Part shown: positions 35,397-43,501 of the stretch, piece by piece
How the letters are laid out: every line of letters starts with the position of its first letter
How positions within the stretch are numbered: the first letter of the stretch is position 1
Assembly: GCF_000317695.1 (NCBI RefSeq)
Contig: NC_019771.1
Span: 1,251,001-1,315,000 of the forward strand
From: Anabaena cylindrica PCC 7122
GTDB taxonomy: Bacteria > Cyanobacteriota > Cyanobacteriia > Cyanobacteriales > Nostocaceae
Length of the DNA: 64,000 nucleotides
Reading direction: 5' to 3'
Position numbers and translations under genes: made by a program
Notes under the pieces: generated by a model
The model's database searches: none
The model's input: only the letters and a program-made list of their open reading frames with translations
Told to the model about the DNA's origin: nothing

Positions 35397-35660
35397 ATGT
35401 TATCTATCAACCTAGATCAAGAAACAGAAAGCTACTTGGCAGAAATCATTACCCAAGAGAATATTACCTCTGAAGAACTGCTAAAAAAACTAATTTACCA
35501 ACATTGGCAAACCTTAAAACCTCGTCAAACCTTAGCTCAAAGACGAGGAAGCCACCCGAAATATCTATTACAGGATGCTTCACCTGATTTATCATTACGA
35601 GAAAATCGTAAAAGAACCGTTGCAGAATATATCCAAAATCGTCATCAAAAACATAATTAA
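35397..35660 (+). CDS. Antitoxin of a PIN-type toxin-antitoxin pair (putative)
   Basis: 87 residues from ATG 35397; a TTG five codons earlier is less likely. The N-terminus (MLSINLDQETESYLAEIITQENITSEELLKKLIYQHW) is a ribbon-helix-helix type DNA-binding motif. The C-terminal tail is polar and would wrap the toxin. The TAA stop overlaps the toxin ATG by one base (TAATG), the usual coupling of such pairs. It likely neutralises the toxin and represses its own promoter. Confidence 0.75.
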   Translation: MLSINLDQETESYLAEIITQENITSEELLKKLIYQHWQTLKPRQTLAQRRGSHPKYLLQDASPDLSLRENRKRTVAEYIQNRHQKHN

Positions 35661-36088
35661 TGAAGGACTATCCTCCCATTATTCTGACAGATAGCAGTAT
35701 TTTATTCGCTTACTACAGCGTCAAAGATAATTATAATGAATCCGTTTGTAATTTTTTTGAACAATGTTCGAGTGAACTAATTACCACCACTGCTTGTGTA
35801 ACTGAAGTCATGTACCTTTTAAGTAGGGATTATCGTACACAAAATGAATTTCTCAAAGATTTAGCTCAAAAGCTTTATCAATGTATTCCTCTGGTATCAC
35901 AAGACTTTACAAGGATTAGAGAACTCAACGAACAATATGCTGACTTACCAGGCGATTTTGCTGACTTATCCTTAATTACTATATCTGAAAGACTCAATAT
36001 TGCCGCAATCGTTACATTAGATACTGATTTTGATATTTACCGTCGTTATCGAAAACAACCTTTTGAAAGAGTGTATTTAGATTCTTAA
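35660..36088 (+). CDS. PIN-domain ribonuclease toxin (VapC-like)
   Basis: 142 residues, one PIN domain. The metal-binding acidic residues are present: D11 (ILTDSSILFAYY), E49 (CVTEVMYLL), D99/D102 (PGDFADLSL) and D121/D123 (TLDTDFDIYRR). PIN toxins cleave tRNA or rRNA. The gene appears intact, unlike the other PIN genes in the window. It is translationally coupled to the preceding antitoxin. Confidence 0.85.
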   Translation: MKDYPPIILTDSSILFAYYSVKDNYNESVCNFFEQCSSELITTTACVTEVMYLLSRDYRTQNEFLKDLAQKLYQCIPLVSQDFTRIRELNEQYADLPGDFADLSLITISERLNIAAIVTLDTDFDIYRRYRKQPFERVYLDS

Positions 36089-36120
36089 GGTGAGAAGATG
36101 ATTATCTATTTTGGTTTGAG

Positions 36121-36193
36121 ATAGCGATACGGAAAATATTCAGGCACTTAGTTGAGGTAAAATACGTTATGATTATTTATTATGGCAAATAGT
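36121..36193. repeat. R10: 73-bp conserved repeat, copy 1
   Basis: A 73-base block (ATAGCGATACGGAAAATATT...GGCAAATAGT) matches 43417-43489 with seven differences. It has no clear inverted ends. Here it lies 30 bp downstream of the PIN toxin; the other copy lies just upstream of a secreted-protein gene. Confidence 0.75.
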
Positions 36194-36356
36194 AATATTG
36201 TAGGGTGCGCTATAGGATGCAAGCTGTAATGCACCACTACGCAAAAATTATAAATTACCTTGGATAAAACCCACATAAGTTAATCTAGTATCTACCGAAA
36301 AATCAAAGGATAATATCCATCAATGATTCACATATTTTTGAATAACAGAAATAATA

Positions 36357-36675
36357 TTAGCTTGGTAATTGTTGAGTAACATATTCAATTGCTTCTAACT
36401 TTTGCAGAGAATTAGTTAATTTTTCTTTGATTTTTATCTCCCCAGCCCAACTCACATATTCTTCGTCACCTCCTTCTAGGTCTTCTGCTGTCCAATGCGT
36501 GAAAAAAAAACTCGGACGAAACTTGATATTTTGCTTCAAATTCCATCAATAAGTTATTGGTTTTTGCTAATGAGCGTTGTAAGCTTTTAATCTCAGATTC
36601 AATGGCTGTTCTAATTAAATTTTGGACAATTTCAATATCGGGAGAATCGGATTTAATTTGTAGTTGCAATATCAT
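36357..36675 (-). pseudogene. Frameshifted small protein (antitoxin-like), homopolymer indel
   Basis: Two overlapping frames (36466-36675 and 36357-36539) make one sensible protein if the A9 run at 36502-36510 is read as A8. The joined part reads FEAKYQVSSEFFFTHWTAEDLEGGDEEYVSWAGE. The joined protein (about 105 residues) has a coiled N-terminal helix. It resembles small cyanobacterial proteins with an EDLEGGDxEYVxW motif that occur beside small toxins. It is a pseudogene, a phase-variable gene, or a sequencing slip at the run. Confidence 0.65.
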
Positions 36676-36713
36676 GTTTACGTCAAATAAATTGTGTAAG
36701 GCTAAGTTTAAGT

Positions 36714-36794
36714 TTAATTAACGCTGTTGTTGCTGAGTTCGGGACTGTCGTTAATAAACCACAAAAAGGTATGGGTATCTAGGAGTATTTTCAT
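36714..36794 (-). pseudogene. Truncated PIN toxin (first 26 residues)
   Basis: The ATG overlaps the TAA of the Phd-type antitoxin. The frame begins MKILLDTHTFLWFINDSPEL, the standard VapC start with the first catalytic Asp, then stops after SNNSVN. The remaining roughly 100 residues are gone. Confidence 0.8.
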
Positions 36795-37018
36795 TACATA
36801 TACTCCTTAAATTCTTCGAGACGAGCATCAAAATCGGGAGCAATTTTTATCTGTCCTTTGGCACTGCCCCGTTGTCGTCTTTTAGTAGGTGATATTTGCG
36901 TGATTTTGAGGATAGGGAGATTATTACGGGTAATAATGATCTCTTCTCCTTGCAGGGCAATTTGAAATAATTGAGGTAGTTGAATTTGAACTTGGGTAAT
37001 GTCTATCTGTTGCATCAT
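36794..37018 (-). CDS. Phd/YefM-type antitoxin, partner toxin truncated
   Basis: 74 residues. The pattern ITQVQIQLPQLFQIALQGEEIIITRNNLPILKITQ is the Phd/YefM N-terminal DNA-binding fold, followed by a short toxin-neutralising tail (DFDARLEEFKEYM). It would repress its own operon. The cognate PIN toxin downstream is cut to 26 residues, so this is an orphan antitoxin now. Confidence 0.85.
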   Translation of the reverse strand: MMQQIDITQVQIQLPQLFQIALQGEEIIITRNNLPILKITQISPTKRRQRGSAKGQIKIAPDFDARLEEFKEYM

Positions 37019-37270
37019 TTAGTTCCTTGATAGTTGATTGCCGATTTGTCTATATTTTAATATTATTAATCGCGTTTACAGATAGCTTTTATGGCTTACG
37101 CCACGTTACTCTATCAGCAAACCCTACTTCATGCTAACCTGTCCATTCACCAGCATCGGTAACAGCCAATCCCGAAGTTGGGTTAGTTGTTGATGATCAA
37201 ATTTTGACTGTAGATCGATTGGTGGAATAGTTAGCTTTAATTACTCTATAGCAATCCTCTAAGAATCTTC

Positions 37271-37939
37271 TCATGGATTTAAGCGATAACCTACTCCACG
37301 AACGGTTTCGATGAGGTTGCTACCTAATTTTTTTCGCAAATATCCAACATAGACATCGACAATATTCGACCCAGGCTCGTAATCATATCCCCAGACTCTA
37401 TCAAGCAGTTGCTGGCGGCTTAGAACCTGTCCTGGATGACGAAAAAAAGTTTCCGCTAAGATAAACTCACGGAAAGGTAGTTCGATTAACTGATTATTTA
37501 CCTTTACTTTTCTAGTTCTCAAATCTAAAACAATATTATGAGCATTCAGAGTAAATTGTTCTGATGTAGAGATTTGATTGACTGTTCTGAGACGAACTCG
37601 AATACGGGCAAGTAACTCTTCAAATCGAAAGGGTTTTGTCATGTAGTCATCTGCACCAGCTTCTAAACCAAATACCTTATCTTGGAGATCATCACGGGCA
37701 GTCAAAATCAGGATGGGTAGAGTTGCACCTTGCCCACGCAGGTCTTTCAAGACTTCAAAGCCATCTTTACCAGGTAGTCCTAAATCGAGGATCAGAAGTT
37801 CAAACATACCACTTAGCCCTAATGACACTGCCTTTTGGGCATCGGTAGCAACAGTGGTGATAAAACCGTGACTCTTAAGACCTTTTTCGATAAAGGAGGC
37901 AATGCGGGGTTCATCTTCTGCAATCAGAATTTGTGACAT
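37271..37939 (-). CDS. OmpR-family response regulator
   Basis: 222 residues. The receiver domain (1-115) has the acidic pocket AEDE, phospho-acceptor D52 (LILDLGLPGKDG), and Lys near 102 (DYMTKPF). The winged-helix DNA-binding domain (about 130-222) ends VDVYVGYLRKKLGSNLIETVRGVGYRLNP. It pairs with the sensor kinase 11 bp upstream. The sequence resembles cyanobacterial RppA/NrsR-type regulators, some of which control photosynthesis genes in response to redox. Nearby psbA and Rieske genes make such a role plausible but unproven. Confidence 0.92.
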   Translation of the reverse strand: MSQILIAEDEPRIASFIEKGLKSHGFITTVATDAQKAVSLGLSGMFELLILDLGLPGKDGFEVLKDLRGQGATLPILILTARDDLQDKVFGLEAGADDYMTKPFRFEELLARIRVRLRTVNQISTSEQFTLNAHNIVLDLRTRKVKVNNQLIELPFREFILAETFFRHPGQVLSRQQLLDRVWGYDYEPGSNIVDVYVGYLRKKLGSNLIETVRGVGYRLNP

Positions 37940-37950
37940 TGATTTTCTTT

Positions 37951-39417
37951 CTATGCTTGAAGAGGATTAAGGGGTATGACAATTAAAAAGGTTGATCCTG
38001 TTCCTGGTTGACTTTGGAGTTGAATCGAGCCACGGTGTGCTTCTACGATGCCTCGGACAATTGATAATCCCAACCCCGAACCATCTGAATGACGATGACT
38101 ATTCTTGACACGAGCAAACCGCTCAAAAATGCGTTCTTGCTCAGAGAGGTCAATTCCTTCTCCCGTATCCTGAACCCATATTCTCAATTTCCCATGATTG
38201 AGAGAAGCACCTAATGTAATGCGATCGCTTTCCTGGGTATGTTGGACAGCGTTCTGAGCTAAATTCATCACTGCTTGGGTAAGACGTTGGCGATCGCCAA
38301 CCAATACTCCTTTGACCTTGATCTGAAATTGCCAATTCCGATGAGCTAAAGCCTGTACTTTGGTAGATAGTGTGTCTAAAAAAGATTGAGCATCAATGGT
38401 TTCTAGTAGTAAAAAGTCTGGACGCTCAGACTTTGCCAATAAACTCAGATCATCTACCAGCCGACTCATGCGGTCAATCTCGTCAATTACTAAATTAATG
38501 GTGTCCTGTTCAATACCAGAAGCCTGATCTAGATCGATTAGTTCCAAATGCCCTCGAATGATTGTGATAGGTGTTCTGAGTTCATGACCGACATCATTCA
38601 TAAAGTGTCGTTGACTAACAAAGGCAGCTTCTAAACGATTCATCATGGCGTTGAAAGAGTTTGTTAATTCAGCCAGTTCTCCACTTGTTTGTACTTCGAT
38701 TCGTTCGTTGAGATTTGTCTCAGTGATTTTAATTGCTGTAGAAATAATCGAGCTAAGAGGAGAAAGGACTTTTCCTGCCATAAACCAGGTAACAACAACA
38801 GATAAGATAAAGACACCTATCATCACCCAAAAAACTATTTTGAGGGTATCAAAAGCTTCTTCTTGTTCTCCACGTACAGCATGGACAACTATCAAACGTC
38901 CAATAATCTGTTCTTGAAAATGAATAGGTTTAACGATATATAGAATATTGCCAGTCTTCGTATTAGGTTGTAGTTTAATTCCCTCCTGGAATGTTTGTAT
39001 TTTTATCAAGGACTGCATCAATGGTGATTCAGGCTGCAATATCTTAGGCAGTGCTTCTGGACTGGATCGATAAAAATCTTTATTCAAGACACCGATAAGA
39101 TAAGTGTCATCTTCTGGGATGCGTCGTGAGAGATAAATATTAAACAAGTTAGCGAGTTGCCCAGCATCTTTTGGATATTTTATTTCTTGATTCTTGAGAG
39201 CTAATTTAGATTTAATACGACTGTCATTATCAAGGAGTCCTTCTAATATCTCTACTTCTTCTCTAATATCTTCAGTAACTCGATTAGCAATTGCAGAAGA
39301 TACAAATCTGAATATTAACGGTACTGTAATAACTAAAAATAAAGATAATAAAATAAAATAAAAAATAAAAATTCTTGACCGAATAGAAGTAAATATAGTT
39401 TTTCGATAATTCCACAT
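37951..39417 (-). CDS. Membrane sensor histidine kinase
   Basis: 488 residues. TM1 (about 16-38) is followed by a periplasmic sensor domain (about 40-190), TM2 (about 194-213), HAMP (about 214-268), HisKA with H278 (DVGHELRTPITIIRG), and HATPase with NLAQNAVQHTQ, DTGEGIDLSEQERIFERFARV and GSGLGLSIV. It is the kinase of the downstream response regulator. The signal it senses is unknown. Confidence 0.92.
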   Translation of the reverse strand: MWNYRKTIFTSIRSRIFIFYFILLSLFLVITVPLIFRFVSSAIANRVTEDIREEVEILEGLLDNDSRIKSKLALKNQEIKYPKDAGQLANLFNIYLSRRIPEDDTYLIGVLNKDFYRSSPEALPKILQPESPLMQSLIKIQTFQEGIKLQPNTKTGNILYIVKPIHFQEQIIGRLIVVHAVRGEQEEAFDTLKIVFWVMIGVFILSVVVTWFMAGKVLSPLSSIISTAIKITETNLNERIEVQTSGELAELTNSFNAMMNRLEAAFVSQRHFMNDVGHELRTPITIIRGHLELIDLDQASGIEQDTINLVIDEIDRMSRLVDDLSLLAKSERPDFLLLETIDAQSFLDTLSTKVQALAHRNWQFQIKVKGVLVGDRQRLTQAVMNLAQNAVQHTQESDRITLGASLNHGKLRIWVQDTGEGIDLSEQERIFERFARVKNSHRHSDGSGLGLSIVRGIVEAHRGSIQLQSQPGTGSTFLIVIPLNPLQA

Positions 39418-39455
39418 AAAACTAATTACAGTTATGAATTAAATCTAGTTATTCA

Positions 39456-39518
39456 TATAGCCTTTCCCACTCTAGTTAGATACAAAATTACCCCTCCCCA
39501 ACCCTCCCCGTTTACGGG
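39456..39518 (-). mobile_element. R1 element, copy G, truncated by R5
   Basis: Starts TATAGCCTTTCCCACTC and matches R1 up to its hairpin (CCCTCCCCGTTTACGGG), where R5 begins. The other R1 half is missing. Confidence 0.85.
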
Positions 39519-39696
39519 GCTACGGTGTACACACAAGTCCTATTTAAGATTAAATCGGCGGTTAGAAACCGCAACTACACAGGCAAAACCAGTATTGTTT
39601 CTTAGTCCACGCAGGTGGACTTTGTTTGTGTAGCCGTGATTTATAATCGCCAGGGCTTGTTTTGGGTAATCAGATCACTTGTGTGTACACCGTAGC
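39519..39696 (+). mobile_element. R5 element, copy 2, at an R1/R2 chimeric junction
   Basis: 178 bp with ends GCTACGGTGTACACACAAGT on both sides inverted. The interior carries another palindromic repeat (GCGGTTAGAAACCGC ... GTGTAGCCGTGATT). The 9 bases on the left (GTTTACGGG) and right (CTTTTTAAG) differ, so there is no target duplication. Confidence 0.85.
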
Positions 39697-39757
39697 CTTT
39701 TTAAGGGGGGTTAGGGGGGATCTTGATACAACCGAATACTTTTCAAACATCCTCTAA
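39697..39757 (+). mobile_element. R2 element, right half only
   Basis: Begins in the R2 hairpin (CTTTTTAAGGGGGG) and ends with the R2 terminus ACTTTTCAAACATCCTCTAA. The left half is missing, replaced by R5/R1. Confidence 0.8.
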
Positions 39758-39880
39758 TTATGTCAAACAATTTTACCAAGAAGCGACGCTTCCCTCGCCG
39801 TAGGCATCGCTTCTTGGTACAGAGTTAGTAAATGAAAGTGGAGTTTATCAAAGTATTCTTCTCAAAAATCACTGTGATTG

Positions 39881-40447
39881 TTATAACTTTGCACATTGAT
39901 CTTCTTTACTACCTTGAACGATATTACCGCCACCAACTGGACTAGGAGCATTTTCTTTACACTGCAAATTGCCATTAATGCGATTTTTCTGAATTGTCAC
40001 TCCCCCAGTATTTTGAACGGCTTGTAAATTTCCGCCGATTTGGTTTTGGTTAGCAACCATTTTTCCTGAGTTTGACTCGAACTGCACATCTCCAGTAACG
40101 CGTGTACTCACCACACGAGCAGCACTACCTTGCTTGACTTGGATGCTTCCACCCACGGTAGCACTAGAATTTACATCTACTAGAGTTGCTCCCTCTGCTT
40201 GAATACTGCCATTTACTTTTGCACCTATAGCCTTGAGGGTTGCTCTGCGTTCGACAACAATATTTCCTTTAACAGTTGTTCCTTTGAGTGTACAAGTTTT
40301 GCCTTGAGGTACTTTCACATTATCAACGGTGATTGCACCTAAGCTTCCTTGACAAGCTATTTCTTCTGCGATCGCAACGTGAGGGAACATCAGACTAGTG
40401 CTAAGTCCGATCAATGTCATTGCTACACCAGTAATTGATTTTAGCAT
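39881..40447 (-). CDS. Exported protein with bactofilin-like short repeats
   Basis: 188 residues. The signal peptide (about 1-27, ending HVAIAEE) precedes a repeating pattern of short strands (TVKGNIVVERRATLKAIGAKVNGSIQAEGATLVDVNSSATVGGSIQV) that suggests a right-handed beta-helix of the polymer-forming or bactofilin kind. Two or three Cys lie near the ends (IACQGS, GNLQCKEN, DQCAKL). It is probably periplasmic. It is a single gene upstream of the sensor kinase on the same strand, separated by repeats. The function is not known. Confidence 0.7.
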   Translation of the reverse strand: MLKSITGVAMTLIGLSTSLMFPHVAIAEEIACQGSLGAITVDNVKVPQGKTCTLKGTTVKGNIVVERRATLKAIGAKVNGSIQAEGATLVDVNSSATVGGSIQVKQGSAARVVSTRVTGDVQFESNSGKMVANQNQIGGNLQAVQNTGGVTIQKNRINGNLQCKENAPSPVGGGNIVQGSKEDQCAKL

Positions 40448-40540
40448 GATGGTTAAAGTGTTTGTGAAAGGTTACAGTTATTAATGTCACACTGATACAT
40501 GAAACTTCTTTAAATAACTCATGAGAAAAAATTCATCTAT

Positions 40541-40576
40541 GAAAAAGCAACCCGAAGTATTTTTTACTTGGGTTGC
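40541..40576 (-). terminator. Intrinsic terminator of psbA
   Basis: On the minus strand the stem GCAACCCAAGTA / TACTTCGGGTTGC (40547-40576, one bulged base) is followed by TTTTTC (40541-40546), about 50 bp after the psbA stop. Confidence 0.8.
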
Positions 40577-40622
40577 CTGGACTGTTTTTGATAGGATTAG
40601 AAAAAACTGAATTCAGAATCAA

Positions 40623-41705
40623 TTAACCGTGAATAGCAGGAGCAACTAAAGCTATAGGTTGAATATCCCCAGCAGCTAAATCTAAGGGGAAGTTATGAAC
40701 GTTGCGTTCGTGCATTGTTTCAATTCCCAAGTTAGCGCGGTTTAAAATATCAGCCCAAGTATTAATTACAGTACCTTGAGAATCAAGAAGGGAATGGTGA
40801 AAGTTAAAGCCATTGAGGTTAAAGGCAAAAGAGGATACACCCAAGGCTGCACACCAGATACCAAGTACTGGCCAAGCACTTAAGAAGAAGTGTAAAGCAC
40901 GACTATTGTTAAAAGATGCGTATTGGAAGATCAATCTGCCGAAATAGCCGTGAGCCGCAACAATATTATAGGTTTCTTCTTCTTGTCCGAATTTATAACC
41001 TTGATTTTGGGATTCGTTTTCAGTGGTTTCTCGCACTAAGGAGGAGGTGACTAGAGAACCGTGCATGGCAGAGAATAAAGCACCACCAAAGACACCAATT
41101 ACTCCCAACATATGAAATGGGTGCATGAGAACGTTGTGTTCTGCTTGCAGTACAAACATGAAGTTAAAAGTACCACTAATTCCTAAAGGCAATCCGTCAG
41201 AGAAGGAACCTTGACCTATGGAGTAGACTAATATCACCGCAGTGGCAGCAGAAACAGGTGCGCTGTAGGCGATCGCAATCCAAGGACGCATCCCTAAACG
41301 GTATGATAATTCCCACTGGCGACCCAAGTAGCAGAAAATACCTATCAGAAAATGGAAAATAATTAATTGGTAAGGGCCACCATTATATAACCACTCATCT
41401 AAAGTAGCGGCTTCCCAAATGGGGTAAAAGTGCAATCCAATAGCATTGGAGGTAGGAACAACCGCAGCAGTAATAATGTTATTCCCATAGAGTAAAGAAC
41501 CACTCACCGGTTCACGAATACCATCTATGTCTACAGGTGGTGCGGCAATAAAAGCAATAACGAAACAAATGGTTGCTGTTAAAAGTGTAGGAATCATCAG
41601 TACACCAAACCAACCAATGTACATCCGGTTGTTGGTGCTGGTAATCCAATTGCAAAATTTATCCCAAAGATTGTTACTTTGGCTTTGTTGCAGAGAAATA
41701 GTCAT
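40623..41705 (-). CDS. psbA: Photosystem II D1 protein, D1'-like variant
   Basis: 360 residues from ATG 41705; the longer frame to 41789 is leader. All redox-active and metal ligands are present: Y161, D170, E189, H190, H198, H215, H272, H332, E333, H337, D342 and the A344 processing site. It differs from standard D1 at G80A, F158I, P162S and T286A. Changes at positions 80, 158 and 286 are the marks of the D1' form described as induced under low oxygen (there G80A, F158L, T286A). Q130 is kept. The sequence also has VLQAEHN for the usual VFQAEHN and a divergent tail. It is not a chlorophyll f synthase type, which lacks Mn ligands. It is divergent from the Rieske gene. Confidence 0.95.
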   Translation of the reverse strand: MTISLQQSQSNNLWDKFCNWITSTNNRMYIGWFGVLMIPTLLTATICFVIAFIAAPPVDIDGIREPVSGSLLYGNNIITAAVVPTSNAIGLHFYPIWEAATLDEWLYNGGPYQLIIFHFLIGIFCYLGRQWELSYRLGMRPWIAIAYSAPVSAATAVILVYSIGQGSFSDGLPLGISGTFNFMFVLQAEHNVLMHPFHMLGVIGVFGGALFSAMHGSLVTSSLVRETTENESQNQGYKFGQEEETYNIVAAHGYFGRLIFQYASFNNSRALHFFLSAWPVLGIWCAALGVSSFAFNLNGFNFHHSLLDSQGTVINTWADILNRANLGIETMHERNVHNFPLDLAAGDIQPIALVAPAIHG

Positions 41706-42120
41706 AATTTTTAATTCCGAGGTTAATCGTTGTTCAAGGCAAGTTAACCTTATGTCTTTATTTAACTGCATAGTTATATAGTTTGTCAAGTAAATTTTTA
41801 TATTATGCTGAAATAATATTTTATAGCCAGAGAGGTTGAGGGGTGATAAACGGTGTGTAATCTAGGCTGGGATTGAGTTTTACTTTGATGAATGTGAAAA
41901 AGATAAGAATTCATCACCAAGAGGAGTTTTGAGCGCATCTTTTGTCTGAAAAGCTTGCTCTGTCAAGAATTTACAGCATTTATGATCTTTGAGACAGACT
42001 AATTTACTCTTTGAGCAAATTACTAAATAGTAATATAATAGAAATATAAATAATGTTTACTGAAGCAAAACATTAACCAATGGACTCAAGAATTATACTT
42101 AAATTAGGAGGTATAAATTC
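41706..42120. promoter_or_regulatory. Shared divergent promoter region of psbA and the Rieske gene
   Basis: The 415-bp gap contains a psbA promoter candidate with -35 TTGACA (minus strand, 41784-41789) and a -10-like TTAAAT near 41760-41765. A dyad ATTTACTC-TTT-GAGCAAAT (42002-42020) and a TATAAT-like run near 42033 lie on the Rieske side. No gene is seen in it. Confidence 0.5.
42002..42020. promoter_or_regulatory. Candidate operator dyad upstream of the Rieske gene
   Basis: ATTTACTC TTT GAGCAAAT has seven of eight arm positions complementary, about 100 bp before the Rieske ATG and just upstream of a possible -10. It could bind the neighbouring OmpR-type regulator or another factor. Inference only. 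Confidence 0.35.
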
Positions 42121-42654
42121 ATGACCAAAAGTCTTCCTATAGAAAGTCCCTCAATGTCGAGGCGACAACTTCTAAACTTTCTGACAGGTGCAGTTGTTGC
42201 CACTACAGCCAGCAGCTTACTATATCCTGCGGCTAAATTCTTTGTTGCCCCTACAGAAGCAAGTGAAGATGGTTCTATTTTCGCTAAAGATATTCATGGA
42301 AATCTCATTCCTGCGAAACAGATTTTGACTGAACCGGCTGGAACTCGTGCTTTAGTTGGAGGTTTAGCAACAGAACCTACCTATCTAACAATGCAGTCTG
42401 ATGGCACTCTGCATCCTTGGGGAATTGTCGATAACTGTACGCATTTGGGTTGTACCTTTCCTTGGAATGCCAATGACAATCAATTTCAGTGTCCCTGTCA
42501 TGGTTCTCGCTATGATGCTGATGGGAAAGTAGTACGGGGACCTGCACCTCTTCCTCTCAAGCTTGTTGGTGTGAAGGTGGAAGAAGAGTATATCCGCATT
42601 TCACCTTGGACAGAAATTGACCCCCGGACTGGTGAAAAACCCTGGTGGGTATAG
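42121..42654 (+). CDS. Alternative Rieske iron-sulfur protein (PetC paralogue)
   Basis: 177 residues. It is the 2Fe-2S subunit of cytochrome b6f or a related membrane oxidoreductase. A twin-arginine-like N-terminus (MSRRQLLNFLTGAVVATTASSLL) provides the membrane anchor or Tat signal. Cluster ligands are C106/H108 (CTHLGCTFPW) and C124/H127 (CPCHGSRYD), with C111-C126 as the disulfide. The sequence ends ISPWTEIDPRTGEKPWWV. Cyanobacteria carry several PetC forms; this resembles a minor form rather than the main petCA partner, as no petA follows. The ribosome site AGGAGG at 42106-42111 is excellent. It is divergent from psbA. Confidence 0.93.
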   Translation: MTKSLPIESPSMSRRQLLNFLTGAVVATTASSLLYPAAKFFVAPTEASEDGSIFAKDIHGNLIPAKQILTEPAGTRALVGGLATEPTYLTMQSDGTLHPWGIVDNCTHLGCTFPWNANDNQFQCPCHGSRYDADGKVVRGPAPLPLKLVGVKVEEEYIRISPWTEIDPRTGEKPWWV

Positions 42655-42813
42655 TAGTTTGATTTTATGGAGAGCTAAATCTGCGATCGCTTCCTCAAGG
42701 CGTAAGCATTGCTCTCCCAGTCATTGAGACACGAAAGTTTTTAATATTAGTGGTGGGATGATGGAGTAGAGGCAATGAGGGCTGGAAGTTTGTACTAGCA
42801 AGGATTAAGACTC

Positions 42814-43305
42814 ATGAAAATTCGACGTTTTTTAACTGTAATTATATCGAGTTTGTGCATATTTATTTATGCCTTTTTTGGTGTTAGCTACGACGCATCA
42901 GCCTTAGCAGCAACACAGAAAATTGCTGTAGTTTCCACTGCTAATACTGACCTGAAAACAACAGTAGATAGTTATCTCAAATCCATTCCTGGAGACTATT
43001 ACACCGTAGGGAAAGTGACACAGTTGAAACAGATACTAAAACAAGATGATATTGTTTTGGTGGATGTCAGAGAACCTTCTGAGTATGCATTGGGTCATAT
43101 TGGTGATGCTATTAATATTCCCCTGCGGACATTGGTACAAAACCTGGACAAAATTCCGAAAAAAAAGCCTGTAGTAGTTTACTGTTCTTCTGGTTATCGT
43201 TCTGCAATGGCAGTTATGTCATTACATCTTTTAGGTTATGACAATGTGCGAGGTTTTCCACCCAGTATGAATGGTTGGAATGCAGCAAAAGAAATTGACC
43301 AATAA
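42814..43305 (+). CDS. Exported rhodanese-like protein
   Basis: 163 residues. A signal peptide (about 8-33, ending ASALAA) is followed by a rhodanese domain (about 62-160) with DVREPSEYALGHIGDAINIP and the active-site loop CSSGYRS (C124). It should handle persulfide sulfur in the periplasm or thylakoid lumen. It follows the Rieske gene by 159 bp on the same strand and may be cotranscribed. A role in sulfur or redox repair near the Rieske protein is plausible, not shown. Confidence 0.88.
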   Translation: MKIRRFLTVIISSLCIFIYAFFGVSYDASALAATQKIAVVSTANTDLKTTVDSYLKSIPGDYYTVGKVTQLKQILKQDDIVLVDVREPSEYALGHIGDAINIPLRTLVQNLDKIPKKKPVVVYCSSGYRSAMAVMSLHLLGYDNVRGFPPSMNGWNAAKEIDQ

Positions 43306-43407
43306 TATACAGCAGAATTCAGGAGTCAGGAGTCAGGAGTAAAACTGGCTTCATGTATAGGTTTCAATTTAGATTTGGTACCTCATAACTACGCAAACTG
43401 CTGTATA
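43306..43407. repeat. R9 element
   Basis: 102 bp with ends TATACAGCAG / CTGCTGTATA, directly after the rhodanese stop. The interior begins with AGGAGTC heptamer repeats. A half copy is at about 2998-3007. Confidence 0.7.
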
Positions 43408-43416
43408 GAAAAATAA

Positions 43417-43489
43417 ATAGCAATACCGAAAATATTCAGGCACTTAGTTTAGGTGAAATACGTCATGATTATTTATTGTAGCAAATAGT
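43417..43489. repeat. R10: 73-bp conserved repeat, copy 2
   Basis: Matches 36121-36193 with seven differences. It ends 12 bases before the ATG of the next gene, so it forms its leader and includes the region of the ribosome site (GAGGAGC just after). Confidence 0.75.
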
Positions 43490-43501
43490 GAGGAGCAATA
43501 A

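Larger units (their letters stand above)
39418..39880. other. Gap of nested repeat fragments
   Basis: From left to right: the first 63 bases of an R1 element, a complete R5 element, the last 61 bases of an R2 element, then a 12-bp inverted repeat (ACCAAGAAGCGA at 39775-39786 / TCGCTTCTTGGT at 39807-39818). No gene is seen. Confidence 0.75.

Noticed and set aside
40623..41705. psbA as a chlorophyll f synthase or rogue D1
   Set aside because: All manganese-cluster ligands and Tyr161 are present, which those forms lack.
41706..41789. Longer psbA start giving a 28-residue N-terminal extension
   Set aside because: D1 starts at MTxxLQQ in all known cyanobacteria; the extension overlaps the likely promoter.
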